A DNA stretch of 29,558 bases from Acidobacteriota bacterium (GCA_016195295.1 JACPZV010000123.1:1-29558), one strand, 5' to 3'. Numbered from the stretch's first letter, positions 14,879 through 23,458 are shown. The notes: generated from the sequence alone by a model not told the origin. Translations and numbers: made by a program.

Positions 14879-15745
14879 TTAGGACCGAAACCCAATCACC
14901 GCGTAGTCGAAGTAGGAGAACAGCAGGCCGTTCAGGATCGTCGCGTTCGTGTTGAGCGTGTGCATGATGTCGACCAGCGCGCGAGCGGTCGGGTCCGTGG
15001 ATCGCTGGAGCTCGGGACTCAGCTCGACGGGCCGCATCCTGACGTGGTCGGGTGCGGGCGCGGTGTATCGGATCGACACACGCTCGAACCCGTGAGCACG
15101 AAGCAGAAACTGGAGCGTCTCGGGATGAATCGGCCGCACGTGCGTGAGGTCGCGGACGTAGCTGCTGAAAAACGCCAGCCAGCACGCCGGGTTGATCGTT
15201 TCGATCACGACCACCGCGCCGGGCGTCAGCTTCTGTCGCGCGACGTCGAGCAGACGCATCAAATACGACGGCTCCAGATGTTCGACATCTTCGAAGGCGA
15301 GATAGATCGCGTCGTCAAGAGGGCTGAGGGCTGAGGGCTGAGGGCTAACGGCTGAGGGCTGAGGGCTGAGGGCTGGTGGCTGGGGGCTGGTGGCTGGTGA
15401 CTGGTGACCGGCGACTGACGGCGCCGTTGTCCGCGTCACTCGCTCGAGCGTCGCGATCTTCGTCCGCAGTTCCGCGACGGGCTCCTTCGCGAACGTGTGG
15501 ATTTCCCGCGCGATCTCGCCGGCGAGCTGTCGATCCTTCGTATCGATGAACGCCGTGATCTGCTGCAGGTAGACGATCAGTGCCGTGGCGAGCCGCGGAA
15601 AATCCTGGCGGCCGAGCGCCGGTTGCGCGTTCAATGTTTCGATGACGCCGTTCAACGCCGTGAGCGCGTCGTTGTACTGACGGTCGGCGTCGCGCCGTTC
15701 GCGCTCCAGCCGCTCGGGATCGGTGGGGGACATGTCGGTGCCCAT
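14879..15745 (-). CDS. SAM methyltransferase-like protein lacking the SAM-binding motif
   Basis: A 288-residue protein that looks like a shortened polysaccharide-type class I methyltransferase. The N-terminal part (to about 108) is helical and includes YLQQITAFIDTKDRQ; the C-terminal part has VEHLEPSYLMRLLDVA, LTPGAVVVIETINPACW, VRDLTHVRPIHPETLQFLL and SYFDYAVIG, typical of the second half of the domain. The glycine-rich motif I (usually like DIGCGRGEF) and about 60-100 surrounding residues are absent. In their place residues about 110-142 are a Ser/Pro/Gln stretch (ALSPQPSAV...) encoded by a seven-base tandem array. As drawn it should not bind SAM. ATG 15745 was used; ATG 15733 (MSPTDPERL) is also possible. 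It is divergent from the GT4 gene. Confidence 0.7.
   Translation of the reverse strand: MGTDMSPTDPERLERERRDADRQYNDALTALNGVIETLNAQPALGRQDFPRLATALIVYLQQITAFIDTKDRQLAGEIAREIHTFAKEPVAELRTKIATLERVTRTTAPSVAGHQSPATSPQPPALSPQPSAVSPQPSALSPLDDAIYLAFEDVEHLEPSYLMRLLDVARQKLTPGAVVVIETINPACWLAFFSSYVRDLTHVRPIHPETLQFLLRAHGFERVSIRYTAPAPDHVRMRPVELSPELQRSTDPTARALVDIMHTLNTNATILNGLLFSYFDYAVIGFRS
15321..15418 (-). repeat. Fourteen-unit heptad array read in frame in the methyltransferase gene
   Basis: On the plus strand seven units near GGGCTGA (15321-15369) grade into GGGCTGG, TGGCTGG, TGACTGG and CGACTGA. The coding strand reads TCAGCCC, which is free of stops in all three frames, whereas the plus strand would give TGA. 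The product is a Ser-Pro-Gln-rich linker. The heptamer matches the array at 9341. Confidence 0.92.
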
Positions 15746-15814
15746 GTTATTCTGCGTGCTCGGACGACGCCAAATCGTGAGCGACCGCGTATTCGAGGCC
15801 GGCGAGGGACCTGC

Positions 15815-17059
15815 GTGAGAATCATTCACGTCTGGGACGCCTACGCCCCGTCCTTGTTCGACCAGATCCATCCGTACCTGCTGAGCAAACCCGAACACGC
15901 GTCGCTCTTGCTGGCGGCGCACCTCATCGAGAACGAGTCGACGCTGCTGCCGCACACGTACTATCTCGACCGCCGCCCGGTGGATGAGGACATCCTCCCG
16001 CCGTTGTGGGTGCGCGCGCGGCGGCGGCTGCGGCGCGAGTTCGCCGAGCTCGTCAGACGCGTCGCGCGCTCGAGCGCCGCGACGTCGATCTGGTCCACGG
16101 CGCCGCTGGCGTTGAGCCTCTTCAACCGGTTCTGCCTCGCGCACGCGCGCGAGTTTCACGGCGATCTCATCCACGCGCACTTCGGCACGACCGGCGTGAT
16201 GGCGCTGCCATTCATTCGCGCCACGGGACTGCCGGCGGTCGTCACGTTTTACGGCGTCGACGCCAGCGCGTCACTCCGCAATCCGCGGTGGCGCGAGAAC
16301 TTCGGCGAAATGTTCGGGCGGATGGATCGCGTGATCGTCCTGTGCGACGCCGTCCGCGATCGGCTGATCGCGATCGGCTGCCCGCCCGGAAAGATCATCG
16401 TGTGGAATCTCCCGGCCGGCATCGAGCAGTACCCGTACCGGCCGCGCGTGACCACCGGCGGCCCCACGCGCTTCCTGATTGCGGCGCGATTCGTCGAGAA
16501 GAAGGGGCACAAGTACCTGATCGACGCGCTCGATCGCGTCGTCCGCGGCGGCCTCGACGCGCGGCTCACCCTGATCGGGTACGGACCCTTCAAGCCGGCC
16601 ATCGACGCCGACATCCGGCAGCGCGGCCTCGCCGAGCGCGTCACGATCATCGACACGCAGCTCGCGTCCAGCTTCAGCACCACGTACCGCGAAGCGCTCG
16701 ACATGCACGACGTCTTCGTCCTGCCCTCGACGACGAGCATCAACGGCGACGACGAGGGCGGGCCGGCGCTGACGATGATCTGCGCCCAGGCGGCGGGCTT
16801 GCCCGCGATTGCGACGCCGTTTGTCGGCGCCGAGCGATCGATAATCGATGGCGTGACGGGATGGCTCTGCCGGCAAGACGATGCGGCCTCGCTGGCCGAA
16901 CGCATGCAGTGGGTGGCCGCGCATCGAGACACGTGGAACACGATCGGACGCGCCGCCTGCGACCACGTGCGCGCGCGCTTCTCGCTCGACGGCCAGATGG
17001 CGGCGCTGCTCGGTATCTACCGTGACGTCATCGACGAGGCGCATGGCGCGCGACGCTGA
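15815..17059 (+). CDS. GT4 family glycosyltransferase
   Basis: A 414-residue GT-B enzyme of the GT4 type. The N-terminal half has DLIHAHFGTTGVMALP and VVTFYGVDAS; the C-terminal half has FLIAARFVEKKGHKYLIDAL, the VFVLPSTTS block, and AGLPAIATPFVGAERSIIDGVTGWL for nucleotide-sugar binding. It resembles WcaL/colanic-acid-type transferases that act on a lipid-linked chain in the cytoplasm. GTG 15815 gives the natural start VRIIHVWDAY and is preceded by GAGG; the longer frame upstream is a shadow of the divergent methyltransferase. The end overlaps the flippase gene by 17 bases. Donor and acceptor cannot be read from sequence. Confidence 0.88.
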   Translation: MRIIHVWDAYAPSLFDQIHPYLLSKPEHASLLLAAHLIENESTLLPHTYYLDRRPVDEDILPPLWVRARRRLRREFAELVRRVARSSAATSIWSTAPLALSLFNRFCLAHAREFHGDLIHAHFGTTGVMALPFIRATGLPAVVTFYGVDASASLRNPRWRENFGEMFGRMDRVIVLCDAVRDRLIAIGCPPGKIIVWNLPAGIEQYPYRPRVTTGGPTRFLIAARFVEKKGHKYLIDALDRVVRGGLDARLTLIGYGPFKPAIDADIRQRGLAERVTIIDTQLASSFSTTYREALDMHDVFVLPSTTSINGDDEGGPALTMICAQAAGLPAIATPFVGAERSIIDGVTGWLCRQDDAASLAERMQWVAAHRDTWNTIGRAACDHVRARFSLDGQMAALLGIYRDVIDEAHGARR

Positions 17060-18503
17060 AGATCCGGCTGACGGCGTCTTTCGTCATCACTTCCGCGCGT
17101 TTTTCGCCGGCGGCATCCTCAGTCTCACGCGCCTGGCGACCGGCTTCGTCCGGATCAAATATGTGGCCCTCGTGCTCGGCACCGCTGGCGTCGGCTTCCT
17201 GTCGCAGGCGACCCAGCTCCAGCTGCTGGGCATTTCAATCGCCTCGTTCTCGATGGGGGTCGGCATCATCAATCGTATGGGCGCGATTGGGCCGGACGAT
17301 CGCGAGCGCGAGCGGCGCTTGCTGGCGACGGCCTTTACGTCGGAGCTGGCCCTCAATCTGACGCTCGTGATCGGCGCGCTCCTCTTCTCGCGCCAACTGG
17401 TGGACGCCGTCTTCGGCGCCGAGGCGCTCTCGCGATCCGCCATCTCGACGTTCGACATCATGGCCGTCGTCTTCAGTGTCCCCTTGTCGGTGCTCGCGTC
17501 GGGCTATCTCGAGTCCGTGTTCTTCGCGGACGGCCGGTACGATCTGTACGTCCGTGCGTCCGTGTGGGCAACGGTCCTCGGTTTTCTCGCCACGCTGGGC
17601 ATCATCGCGTGGTGGCGGCTGCCGGGTGCGTTCTGGAGCGTGTTTGCGAGCTCAGCGCTGCTGATGGGATCGTTTCTCTTTTTCGTCCGCCGGCTCCGGC
17701 CGCTTGAAGATCTCTTCCACGTCGGCTTCGACAGGAGCGAGGCGAACGCCCTGGTCCGATTCAGCATCGCCACGCTCGTGAGCGGCGTGCTGGTGCCGAC
17801 GGCCCGGCTCTGGGTGGGAAGCCGCGTGATCTCGACGTTCGGGATCGATGCCAACGGACTGCTCGCCGTGCCGTTCGCCGTCAACGCGTACTACACGCCG
17901 TTTCTCATGAACGCGCTGTGGGGGCGGATGCACCCAGCCGTCACGCGTGTGGGGTCTTCCGCCGAAGGACGCCGCGAGCTGACCACGGCGCTGCGGTTGA
18001 CGGTCGGGCTGGCGACGGCCGCGATCGTGGCCATTCTGTTTCTCAAGGATCTGCTGGTGCCGATCGCGTATTCACGCGCATTTCTGCCGGCGACGCAGTT
18101 GCTGCCGATGCAGCTCTTCGGCGACTTCTTCTACTTCGTCGCGTTTCCGTTCACCGTCTATGTGTTGGGGATTTCGCGGCTTCGCGTGTATCTGGTGGCC
18201 TGGATCAGTTACGCGATCGTGGCCGTTGGCGCCGCCATTGCGCTCATCCCGATCTTCGGTCTGGTCGGCGTGCCGGCCGGGTACGCGCTGAGCAACGCGT
18301 TGGGCGCCGCGGCGGCGATTGGCTGGCTCGTATCGCGCCGGGACGAAGGGCTGTCGACGACGCTGTTGATCGTCGCGGCCGGCCTTGCCGTGGTGGCGAT
18401 CCAGAGCTGGCTCGCCTGGCGCGGAGAACTCTACGTTGTGCAGGGCGTCATCTTCCTCGCGACGAGCGCCACCGTGCTGACGACGTTGTGGAAGGCGCGG
18501 TGA
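17043..18503 (+). CDS. Wzx-type polysaccharide flippase
   Basis: A 486-residue polytopic membrane protein of the oligosaccharide flippase/MOP superfamily, with 12-14 hydrophobic segments. It opens with FRAFFAGGILSLTRLATGF and contains SQATQLQLLGISIASFSMG and PLSVLASGYLESVFFADGR, as in Wzx proteins that flip undecaprenyl-linked repeat units. ATG 17043 overlaps the GT4 gene by 17 bases; the frame extends further upstream but only as a shadow. Its stop overlaps the glycosidase start as TGATG. GT4-flippase-glycosidase therefore form one translationally coupled run. A Wzy polymerase is not obvious, though one of the polytopic proteins downstream could fill that role. Confidence 0.85.
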   Translation: MARDAEDPADGVFRHHFRAFFAGGILSLTRLATGFVRIKYVALVLGTAGVGFLSQATQLQLLGISIASFSMGVGIINRMGAIGPDDRERERRLLATAFTSELALNLTLVIGALLFSRQLVDAVFGAEALSRSAISTFDIMAVVFSVPLSVLASGYLESVFFADGRYDLYVRASVWATVLGFLATLGIIAWWRLPGAFWSVFASSALLMGSFLFFVRRLRPLEDLFHVGFDRSEANALVRFSIATLVSGVLVPTARLWVGSRVISTFGIDANGLLAVPFAVNAYYTPFLMNALWGRMHPAVTRVGSSAEGRRELTTALRLTVGLATAAIVAILFLKDLLVPIAYSRAFLPATQLLPMQLFGDFFYFVAFPFTVYVLGISRLRVYLVAWISYAIVAVGAAIALIPIFGLVGVPAGYALSNALGAAAAIGWLVSRRDEGLSTTLLIVAAGLAVVAIQSWLAWRGELYVVQGVIFLATSATVLTTLWKAR

Positions 18504-19447
18504 TGCGCCGGCTCGCGATGATCGCGGCGGCCCTCGGCGCGATCGCGCTGGCGGCGCGCTCGCTGGTCGCTCAGGGATCCGCATCGTCGCCGCCCTACGG
18601 CATGGTCACGCACTACGTCGACGCGCGGATGGCGGACAAAATGCGGGAGCTCGGCGGCGGTATCGTCCGCGTCGACTTCAACTGGATCACCATGCAGCCG
18701 TCGCCGGGCTCGCGCGGGTTCCGCTTCGATGCCACCGACGCGACCGTTCGCAGTGCCCGCGGTCGCGGTCTCGACGTGTTGGCCACGCTGGCGTACGCGC
18801 CGTCGTGGGCCAACGGCGGACGGCCCAAAGAGGCGCCGCCGCTGCGGCTGCAGGACTGGGATGATTTCGTCTCCGCCGTGGTCGAGCGTTATCAAGGCCG
18901 GAACATGGACGTGCGGTACTTCGGCGTCTGGAACGAACCGGACTTGCGCGATTTCTTTCGCGGCACGGTGTCGGACTACGCGTCGCTGGTGACCACCGCC
19001 CGTCAAGCCATCAAGCGTGCGAATGGATCGGCCAAGGTGCTCGGGCCCGAGGTGAGCCATTTCGGCGTCCTCAACGGCTGGTATGCCTCCGCGATGGAGG
19101 CCGTCGGCGATCAATTTGATGTCGTCACGGTTCACTGGTATCCGTACGCGCGCCAGAGTCTCGAGACGTACCTCGACGACGCCGTCCAGTCGCGCGCGCA
19201 AGGCAAACCGGTCTGGCTGACTGAAGTCGGCGAGTCGACCTGCGAGCGCGGCGGAGAAGACGGTCAGGCCCGCGTGTACCGCCGCGTACTGGAGGCATTC
19301 CAGGCGCGTCGCAGCTGGCTGACGTCGATTTTCTTCTACGACTTGTACGAGCCGTCGTCGAAGTGCTCGTGGCCGGCCGTGCGTTCGGACTGGTCGAACC
19401 GGCCCGCGTTCCTGGTGTACAAGGATGCCATCGCGCAGTTCCCTTAG
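18503..19447 (+). CDS. Exported TIM-barrel glycoside hydrolase (PslG/GH39-like)
   Basis: A 314-residue secreted protein with a signal peptide (MRRLAMIAAALGAIALAARS...VAQG). The barrel shows GGGIVRVDFNWITMQPSPG, VLATLAYAPSWA, the acid/base YFGVWNEPD, FDVVTVHWYP and the likely nucleophile VWLTEVGES. These two glutamates and their spacing match clan GH-A enzymes such as GH39. PslG in the Pseudomonas psl exopolysaccharide locus is a good functional parallel: a glycosidase encoded with the polymer it trims. The start overlaps the flippase stop (TGATG). The last 23 bases overlap the predicted start of the GT2 gene. GH-A membership is fairly sure; family number and substrate are inferred. Confidence 0.8.
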   Translation: MRRLAMIAAALGAIALAARSLVAQGSASSPPYGMVTHYVDARMADKMRELGGGIVRVDFNWITMQPSPGSRGFRFDATDATVRSARGRGLDVLATLAYAPSWANGGRPKEAPPLRLQDWDDFVSAVVERYQGRNMDVRYFGVWNEPDLRDFFRGTVSDYASLVTTARQAIKRANGSAKVLGPEVSHFGVLNGWYASAMEAVGDQFDVVTVHWYPYARQSLETYLDDAVQSRAQGKPVWLTEVGESTCERGGEDGQARVYRRVLEAFQARRSWLTSIFFYDLYEPSSKCSWPAVRSDWSNRPAFLVYKDAIAQFP

Positions 19448-20300
19448 AGCGCATTGCGAAATTACCCCGGTTGTAGGCCGGGTCCTTTCGGACCCGGCTT
19501 TCCGGCGGGTCCAGAAGGACCCGCCCTACGCGGGTGACGGTTGCGAGCTGTCGGTCGTCATCCCCGCGTACAACGAGGCGACGAACATTGCGATCGGCGC
19601 GTTGGCTCGCGTCGCCGCGTGTCTCGACGGGATGGGCCTCTCGTACGAAGTCCTCGTCGTCGACGATGGCAGTACTGATGGCACGGCGGAGCGCGCGCAG
19701 GCGTTCGCCGAGCGACACCCGCGGTTCCGCGTCCTGCGTCACGCGCACGGCGGCAAGGCGAGCGCCGCGCTGCACGGCATGCTGGCCGCCAACGGTCGCA
19801 TCGTCCTGATGTCCGACATGGATCAGGCGACCCCCATCAGCGAAATCAGCCGTCTGCTGCCGTGCTTCGACCACGGCGCAGACGTCGTCGTGGGTTCGCG
19901 GGGCCTTGCGCGGCCCGGCGCGCCGCTCGGGCGAATCCTGATTTCGCGGGCGCAGGTGGCGCTGCGGAAATTGATCCTCGGCTTCTCCGACATCGTCGAC
20001 ACGCAGTGCGGGTTCAAAGCGTTTCGCCGAGAAGTCTTGCGCGCGCTGATCCCCGCGCTGGTGGTGTACGGCGCGGATCGGAGGGGTGCGACGCGCGGCC
20101 CGAAACTGTCGCCGGGATTCGACGTCGAGATTCTGTTTCTCGCGCTGCGCCGGGGCTACGCCGTGCGCGAAGTGCCGGTCGCTTGGGATTATCGCAGCGG
20201 CCGGCACGCGAATCTCGCGCGCGACTGCGTGCGGGGCGTGGCCGAGCTCCTGGCGATCCGCCGCGCCGACGCGCGAGGCGCGTACGAGGCGCGGCGATGA
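19425..20300 (+). CDS. GT2 family glycosyltransferase with a repeat-encoded N-terminus
   Basis: A 291-residue GT-A enzyme related to dolichyl-phosphate glucose/mannose synthases. It has LSVVIPAYNEATNI, VLVVDDGSTDGTAE, MSDMDQATP (the DxD-type site), VVVGSRGLARPG, DTQCGFKAFRREVL and GFDVEILFLALRRGYAVREVPV. It probably charges a lipid carrier with a sugar used by the GT-C proteins downstream. The catalytic domain starts near residue 41; the only in-frame start upstream is ATG 19425, inside the glycosidase gene, so residues about 15-38 (VVGRVLSDPAFRRVQKDPP) are translated from a palindromic repeat pair. The native start may have been lost. The stop overlaps the next ATG (ATGA). Confidence 0.85.
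   Translation: MPSRSSLRAHCEITPVVGRVLSDPAFRRVQKDPPYAGDGCELSVVIPAYNEATNIAIGALARVAACLDGMGLSYEVLVVDDGSTDGTAERAQAFAERHPRFRVLRHAHGGKASAALHGMLAANGRIVLMSDMDQATPISEISRLLPCFDHGADVVVGSRGLARPGAPLGRILISRAQVALRKLILGFSDIVDTQCGFKAFRREVLRALIPALVVYGADRRGATRGPKLSPGFDVEILFLALRRGYAVREVPVAWDYRSGRHANLARDCVRGVAELLAIRRADARGAYEARR
19477..19525. repeat. Palindromic repeat pair in the GT2 N-terminal coding region
   Basis: An inverted GCC-type copy (GTAG at 19473, arms 19477-19485/19490-19498, loop TTTC) is followed by a GGC-type copy (arms 19504-19512/19517-19525, loop AGAA, CTAC on the right). Here the tails face outward, unlike the other three pairs. Only five bases separate the two hairpins. Confidence 0.9.
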
Positions 20301-21898
20301 AGGACAGGTGGACGCGGGTCGGCGTCGCGTTCATCGTCGCGGCCGCGTTGGTGGGCCTTGCGACGGTCCATCAATACGGCGCCACGTGGGACGAAGAGAT
20401 TGCGTTGAAGCAAGGCGCCACGGTCATCACCTGGTACAAGACCGGGTTTGCCGACCGCAGCGCGATCGACCAGAGCAACTACCGGTTGTACGGCGGCTTG
20501 TTCAACGTGTTCGCTCAGGCGGCACGGGCGGCGACCGGATCCGGATTGTACGAGGCGTCGCACGCGCTGTCGCTGGCGTTCGGCCTCGTCTCGGTCGCGC
20601 TCGCGTTGTGGATCGGATCGCGACTCGGCGGCGCGTTGGCGGGATGCCTCTCGGCCGTCTTCCTGTGGATGACGCCCGTCTACTACGGCCACGCCTTCAA
20701 CAACCCGAAGGACATTCCATTCGCCGTTCTGTCGCTCGCGGCGTTTGCCGCGATTGTCGCGAGCTGGCGATGGTTGCCCCGGCTCCCCTCGATCGCGTGG
20801 ATCGCGACGGGGCTCGCGATCGGATCGACACTCGCCGTGCGCGTGGGCGGCCTCGTGCTGTTTTTGTATCTCGCGGCGGTGTGGGCGGCGTGGCTGGCGA
20901 TTCGCGCGGCGGACCGAACTCCGCAGTCAACACTGGGCGCCGATGTCTCGGCGCTTGCCGTCTCGGGATTGAGGATCGTCCTGCTCGCATGGATCGTCAT
21001 GGTGGTGTTCTGGCCCTACGCGGCGATCGATCCGATCAGGAATCCGTTCGACGCGCTTCAGGCGACCGCGCACTTTCCGGACTACACAGGCACGGTTCGG
21101 TTCGAGGGTCTCGATCTGGCGCCGAATCATCTCCCATGGACGTACGTGCCGGTCTGGTTCGGCGTGACGCTGCCGGAGTTCTACTTTGTGGCCGCCGCGA
21201 TCGCGCTCTGGCAAACGCCGGCCGTGATCGCCGCGATCGTGCGACGGCAAGCCGACGGCGAGCGAGTCGTGCTCGTCCTGACGCTGGTCTTGCAGATCGT
21301 GTTCCCTCTCGCCACGGCGATCGCGCTCCGGTCGAGTCTTTATGACGGCATTCGACACTTTCTCTTCGTCGTCCCGCTGCTCGCCATCGGGGCGGGGATT
21401 GCCGTCGCCTCATTTCTGCAGAGCGGGATTCACCGGGCCGTGCGCGGGAGCGTCGGCGCGCTGATTGCCGTTTCGATCGTCATGACGTGCGCGGACATGA
21501 TCCGGCTGCATCCGTATCAGAGCGTGTACTTCAATCGCGTGTTCGGCGGCGGCGTCGCGGCCGCCGCGGAACGCTTCGACACGGACTACTGGGGGCAGTC
21601 GTACAGAGAAGGCGTCGAGTGGTTGATGGCGAACTACCGCCCTGACGCCGCCGAGCCGGTCCGCGTGGCCAACTGCAGCAAAGAGTTCCTCACGGGCTAC
21701 TACATCGACGCGACGCCCGCGGCGCGAGGGCGGTTCGTGTCCGTCCCGATCGAACAGTCTCCGCAGATCGTGCTGGCGACGACGCGGTGGTCGTGTCAGG
21801 AGCAGACGAAGGGTCGCGTACTGCACGTCGTCAGCCGCCTGGGCGCGCCGTTGTGCTACGTCATCGAGGTCGCGCCGCCGGCGCGCGGGACGGACTGA
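20297..21898 (+). CDS. Polytopic membrane glycosyltransferase, GT-C/PMT-like
   Basis: A 533-residue membrane protein with about ten hydrophobic helices. The first extracytoplasmic loop carries ATWDEEIALKQG, the acidic pair placed as in GT-C enzymes (PMT/ArnT type) that use lipid-phosphate sugars; YYGHAFNNPKDIPF and DGIRHFLFVVPLLAIG are further family-like segments, and a soluble C-terminal domain follows from about 410. It overlaps the GT2 stop as ATGA, so the lipid-sugar synthase and its user are coupled. It likely adds a sugar on the periplasmic face. The fold class is well supported, the substrate is not. Confidence 0.75.
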   Translation: MKDRWTRVGVAFIVAAALVGLATVHQYGATWDEEIALKQGATVITWYKTGFADRSAIDQSNYRLYGGLFNVFAQAARAATGSGLYEASHALSLAFGLVSVALALWIGSRLGGALAGCLSAVFLWMTPVYYGHAFNNPKDIPFAVLSLAAFAAIVASWRWLPRLPSIAWIATGLAIGSTLAVRVGGLVLFLYLAAVWAAWLAIRAADRTPQSTLGADVSALAVSGLRIVLLAWIVMVVFWPYAAIDPIRNPFDALQATAHFPDYTGTVRFEGLDLAPNHLPWTYVPVWFGVTLPEFYFVAAAIALWQTPAVIAAIVRRQADGERVVLVLTLVLQIVFPLATAIALRSSLYDGIRHFLFVVPLLAIGAGIAVASFLQSGIHRAVRGSVGALIAVSIVMTCADMIRLHPYQSVYFNRVFGGGVAAAAERFDTDYWGQSYREGVEWLMANYRPDAAEPVRVANCSKEFLTGYYIDATPAARGRFVSVPIEQSPQIVLATTRWSCQEQTKGRVLHVVSRLGAPLCYVIEVAPPARGTD

Positions 21899-21901
21899 CC
21901 T

Positions 21902-23458
21902 TTGACTCCAGCCACGCGCCGCATTTTCCCGATCGCGCTGTTGCTCGTCCTGCTCGGCGCGTACCAGGGCTCGCTGCTCGGCGTGGGCGCGTACTCGTTC
22001 CAGGACGAAGTGCGATACAAGAGCGCGGTCAATGCGCTCGTCGATTTCAGCCATGGCGAGGTCCGAAACGGGATCGTCGAGATCGCGCGGATGGGGGGAC
22101 GGCCTGGCGAGACGCTCGTCAAAATGATTCCGGCCGCGCTGCAATTCGTCCCCCACGCCTTCGGCATCACGCCCGCGAATCCCCGATCGCTCCTCGTGCC
22201 GACGGCGTGCAACGTGCTCGCGTCGCTGGCCATCGTGTTCCTGCTCTATCGCATCGCGCGCCTCGTGTTCGACGGCGATGCGACGATCGCCCTCACCGTT
22301 GCCGCGGTTTACAGCCTCTTGATGAACACGAGCGTTTACGTGCGGCATTTGTTTCCGTACGACTGGTCGCTGTGCCTCGCGATGTACGCACTGTGGCTGG
22401 CGCTGTCTCGCGAGGTGACGCCGCGGCTTGCCGTCGGCGTGGGCATGCTCGGGGCCGCGGTCGTGACGATTTATCCCGGCTACTACCCGATGTCGTGCAT
22501 CCTGGCGCTCGTCCTGTTCGGCCGAGCACGACACGCCAGCGGGACGCGTGCGGCGATGCGGATGATCGGCGCGGTCGCGCTCGGTGTCGCGCTCGTCTTG
22601 GCGCCGACCGAGATGCTCAGCCGACTCGGCGGGCACAGTTACGTCCTCGAGTCCGGCGGGCTCACGACCACGATCACGCTGGGTTCGTTCGACGAGGGGT
22701 GGCTGTTCTTGCCGCGCTACCTTCGCGACGTCGAGGGATACACGGGCGCGGTTCTGGCTGTCGGGTTCATCGTGTACGCCGCGCGCCTCGGCGTCAGTCT
22801 TCGACGCGGCCGAGCGCTGAGGCCGATCGACTGGCTCGTGCTTCCGGCCGTGGGCGCGTGGACGTGGCAAGCCGTCTGCGCGTACCACCTTCATTGGATG
22901 GTGGTGTACGGTCGGCTGATCCATCCGTTGCTTCTTTTCCTCGCTTTGGCGCTTGGCGACGCGCTGCTCTCGACGCGCCGCGGGACGCTGCGCTCGGCGG
23001 CCTGCGCAGCGGCGGTCGTCGTCGCGCTGCTTTCCTGGGCGCCGTCGGCTGCGGCGTACCGGCGCGTCGCGTACCCGGCCGACGTCGCGTATCGGATAGG
23101 CGTCGATACCAGACGCGTGGCGGAGCGCGACAGGCCGTGCGAGCTCGAGCCGTGGGGCTTGTTGTATCAGTACACGTCGCCGCCGCCGCTGAACGCCGCG
23201 ACGAACGCGCCGTACTCTTCGGCGTCGAATTACTTTCTCGTGAATTTCTGTTTCGGGTTGCCCAAGCCCGCCCCATTCACACCCATCCCCGCGCCGCGCG
23301 ACGCGCGGCTACTCTACGAAGCGCCTCACTTCCTCACGTTTCCCGCGTACGGATTCGAAGGGTGTCGTTCTGAAGAACGGCGCGAGCTCGCCGCCCGCCG
23401 CTACACCGTTCGCGCGTACCGAACCGCCGACCGAGCGGCTACGGCAGGCGATAGATGA
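21902..23458 (+). CDS. Polytopic membrane protein, GT-C-like, function unknown
   Basis: A 518-residue protein with about ten hydrophobic helices and a short soluble C-terminus. The first loop has AYSFQDEVRYKSAVNAL, with an Asp-Glu pair where GT-C enzymes keep their catalytic acid; TIYPGYYPMSCILALVLFG and CAYHLHWMVVYGRLIHPL are later segments. It starts with TTG at 21902, three bases after the previous stop, and no ATG gives the N-terminal helix. It may be a glycosyltransferase, or a Wzy-like polymerase, which the locus otherwise lacks; neither can be decided. The 3' end overlaps the convergent gene by 20 bases. Confidence 0.65.
   Translation: MTPATRRIFPIALLLVLLGAYQGSLLGVGAYSFQDEVRYKSAVNALVDFSHGEVRNGIVEIARMGGRPGETLVKMIPAALQFVPHAFGITPANPRSLLVPTACNVLASLAIVFLLYRIARLVFDGDATIALTVAAVYSLLMNTSVYVRHLFPYDWSLCLAMYALWLALSREVTPRLAVGVGMLGAAVVTIYPGYYPMSCILALVLFGRARHASGTRAAMRMIGAVALGVALVLAPTEMLSRLGGHSYVLESGGLTTTITLGSFDEGWLFLPRYLRDVEGYTGAVLAVGFIVYAARLGVSLRRGRALRPIDWLVLPAVGAWTWQAVCAYHLHWMVVYGRLIHPLLLFLALALGDALLSTRRGTLRSAACAAAVVVALLSWAPSAAAYRRVAYPADVAYRIGVDTRRVAERDRPCELEPWGLLYQYTSPPPLNAATNAPYSSASNYFLVNFCFGLPKPAPFTPIPAPRDARLLYEAPHFLTFPAYGFEGCRSEERRELAARRYTVRAYRTADRAATAGDR

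Noticed and set aside
15497..15814. Longer N-terminus for the GT4 glycosyltransferase
   Set aside because: The extra 106 residues are an antisense shadow of the methyltransferase; the family start and a ribosome binding site are at GTG 15815.
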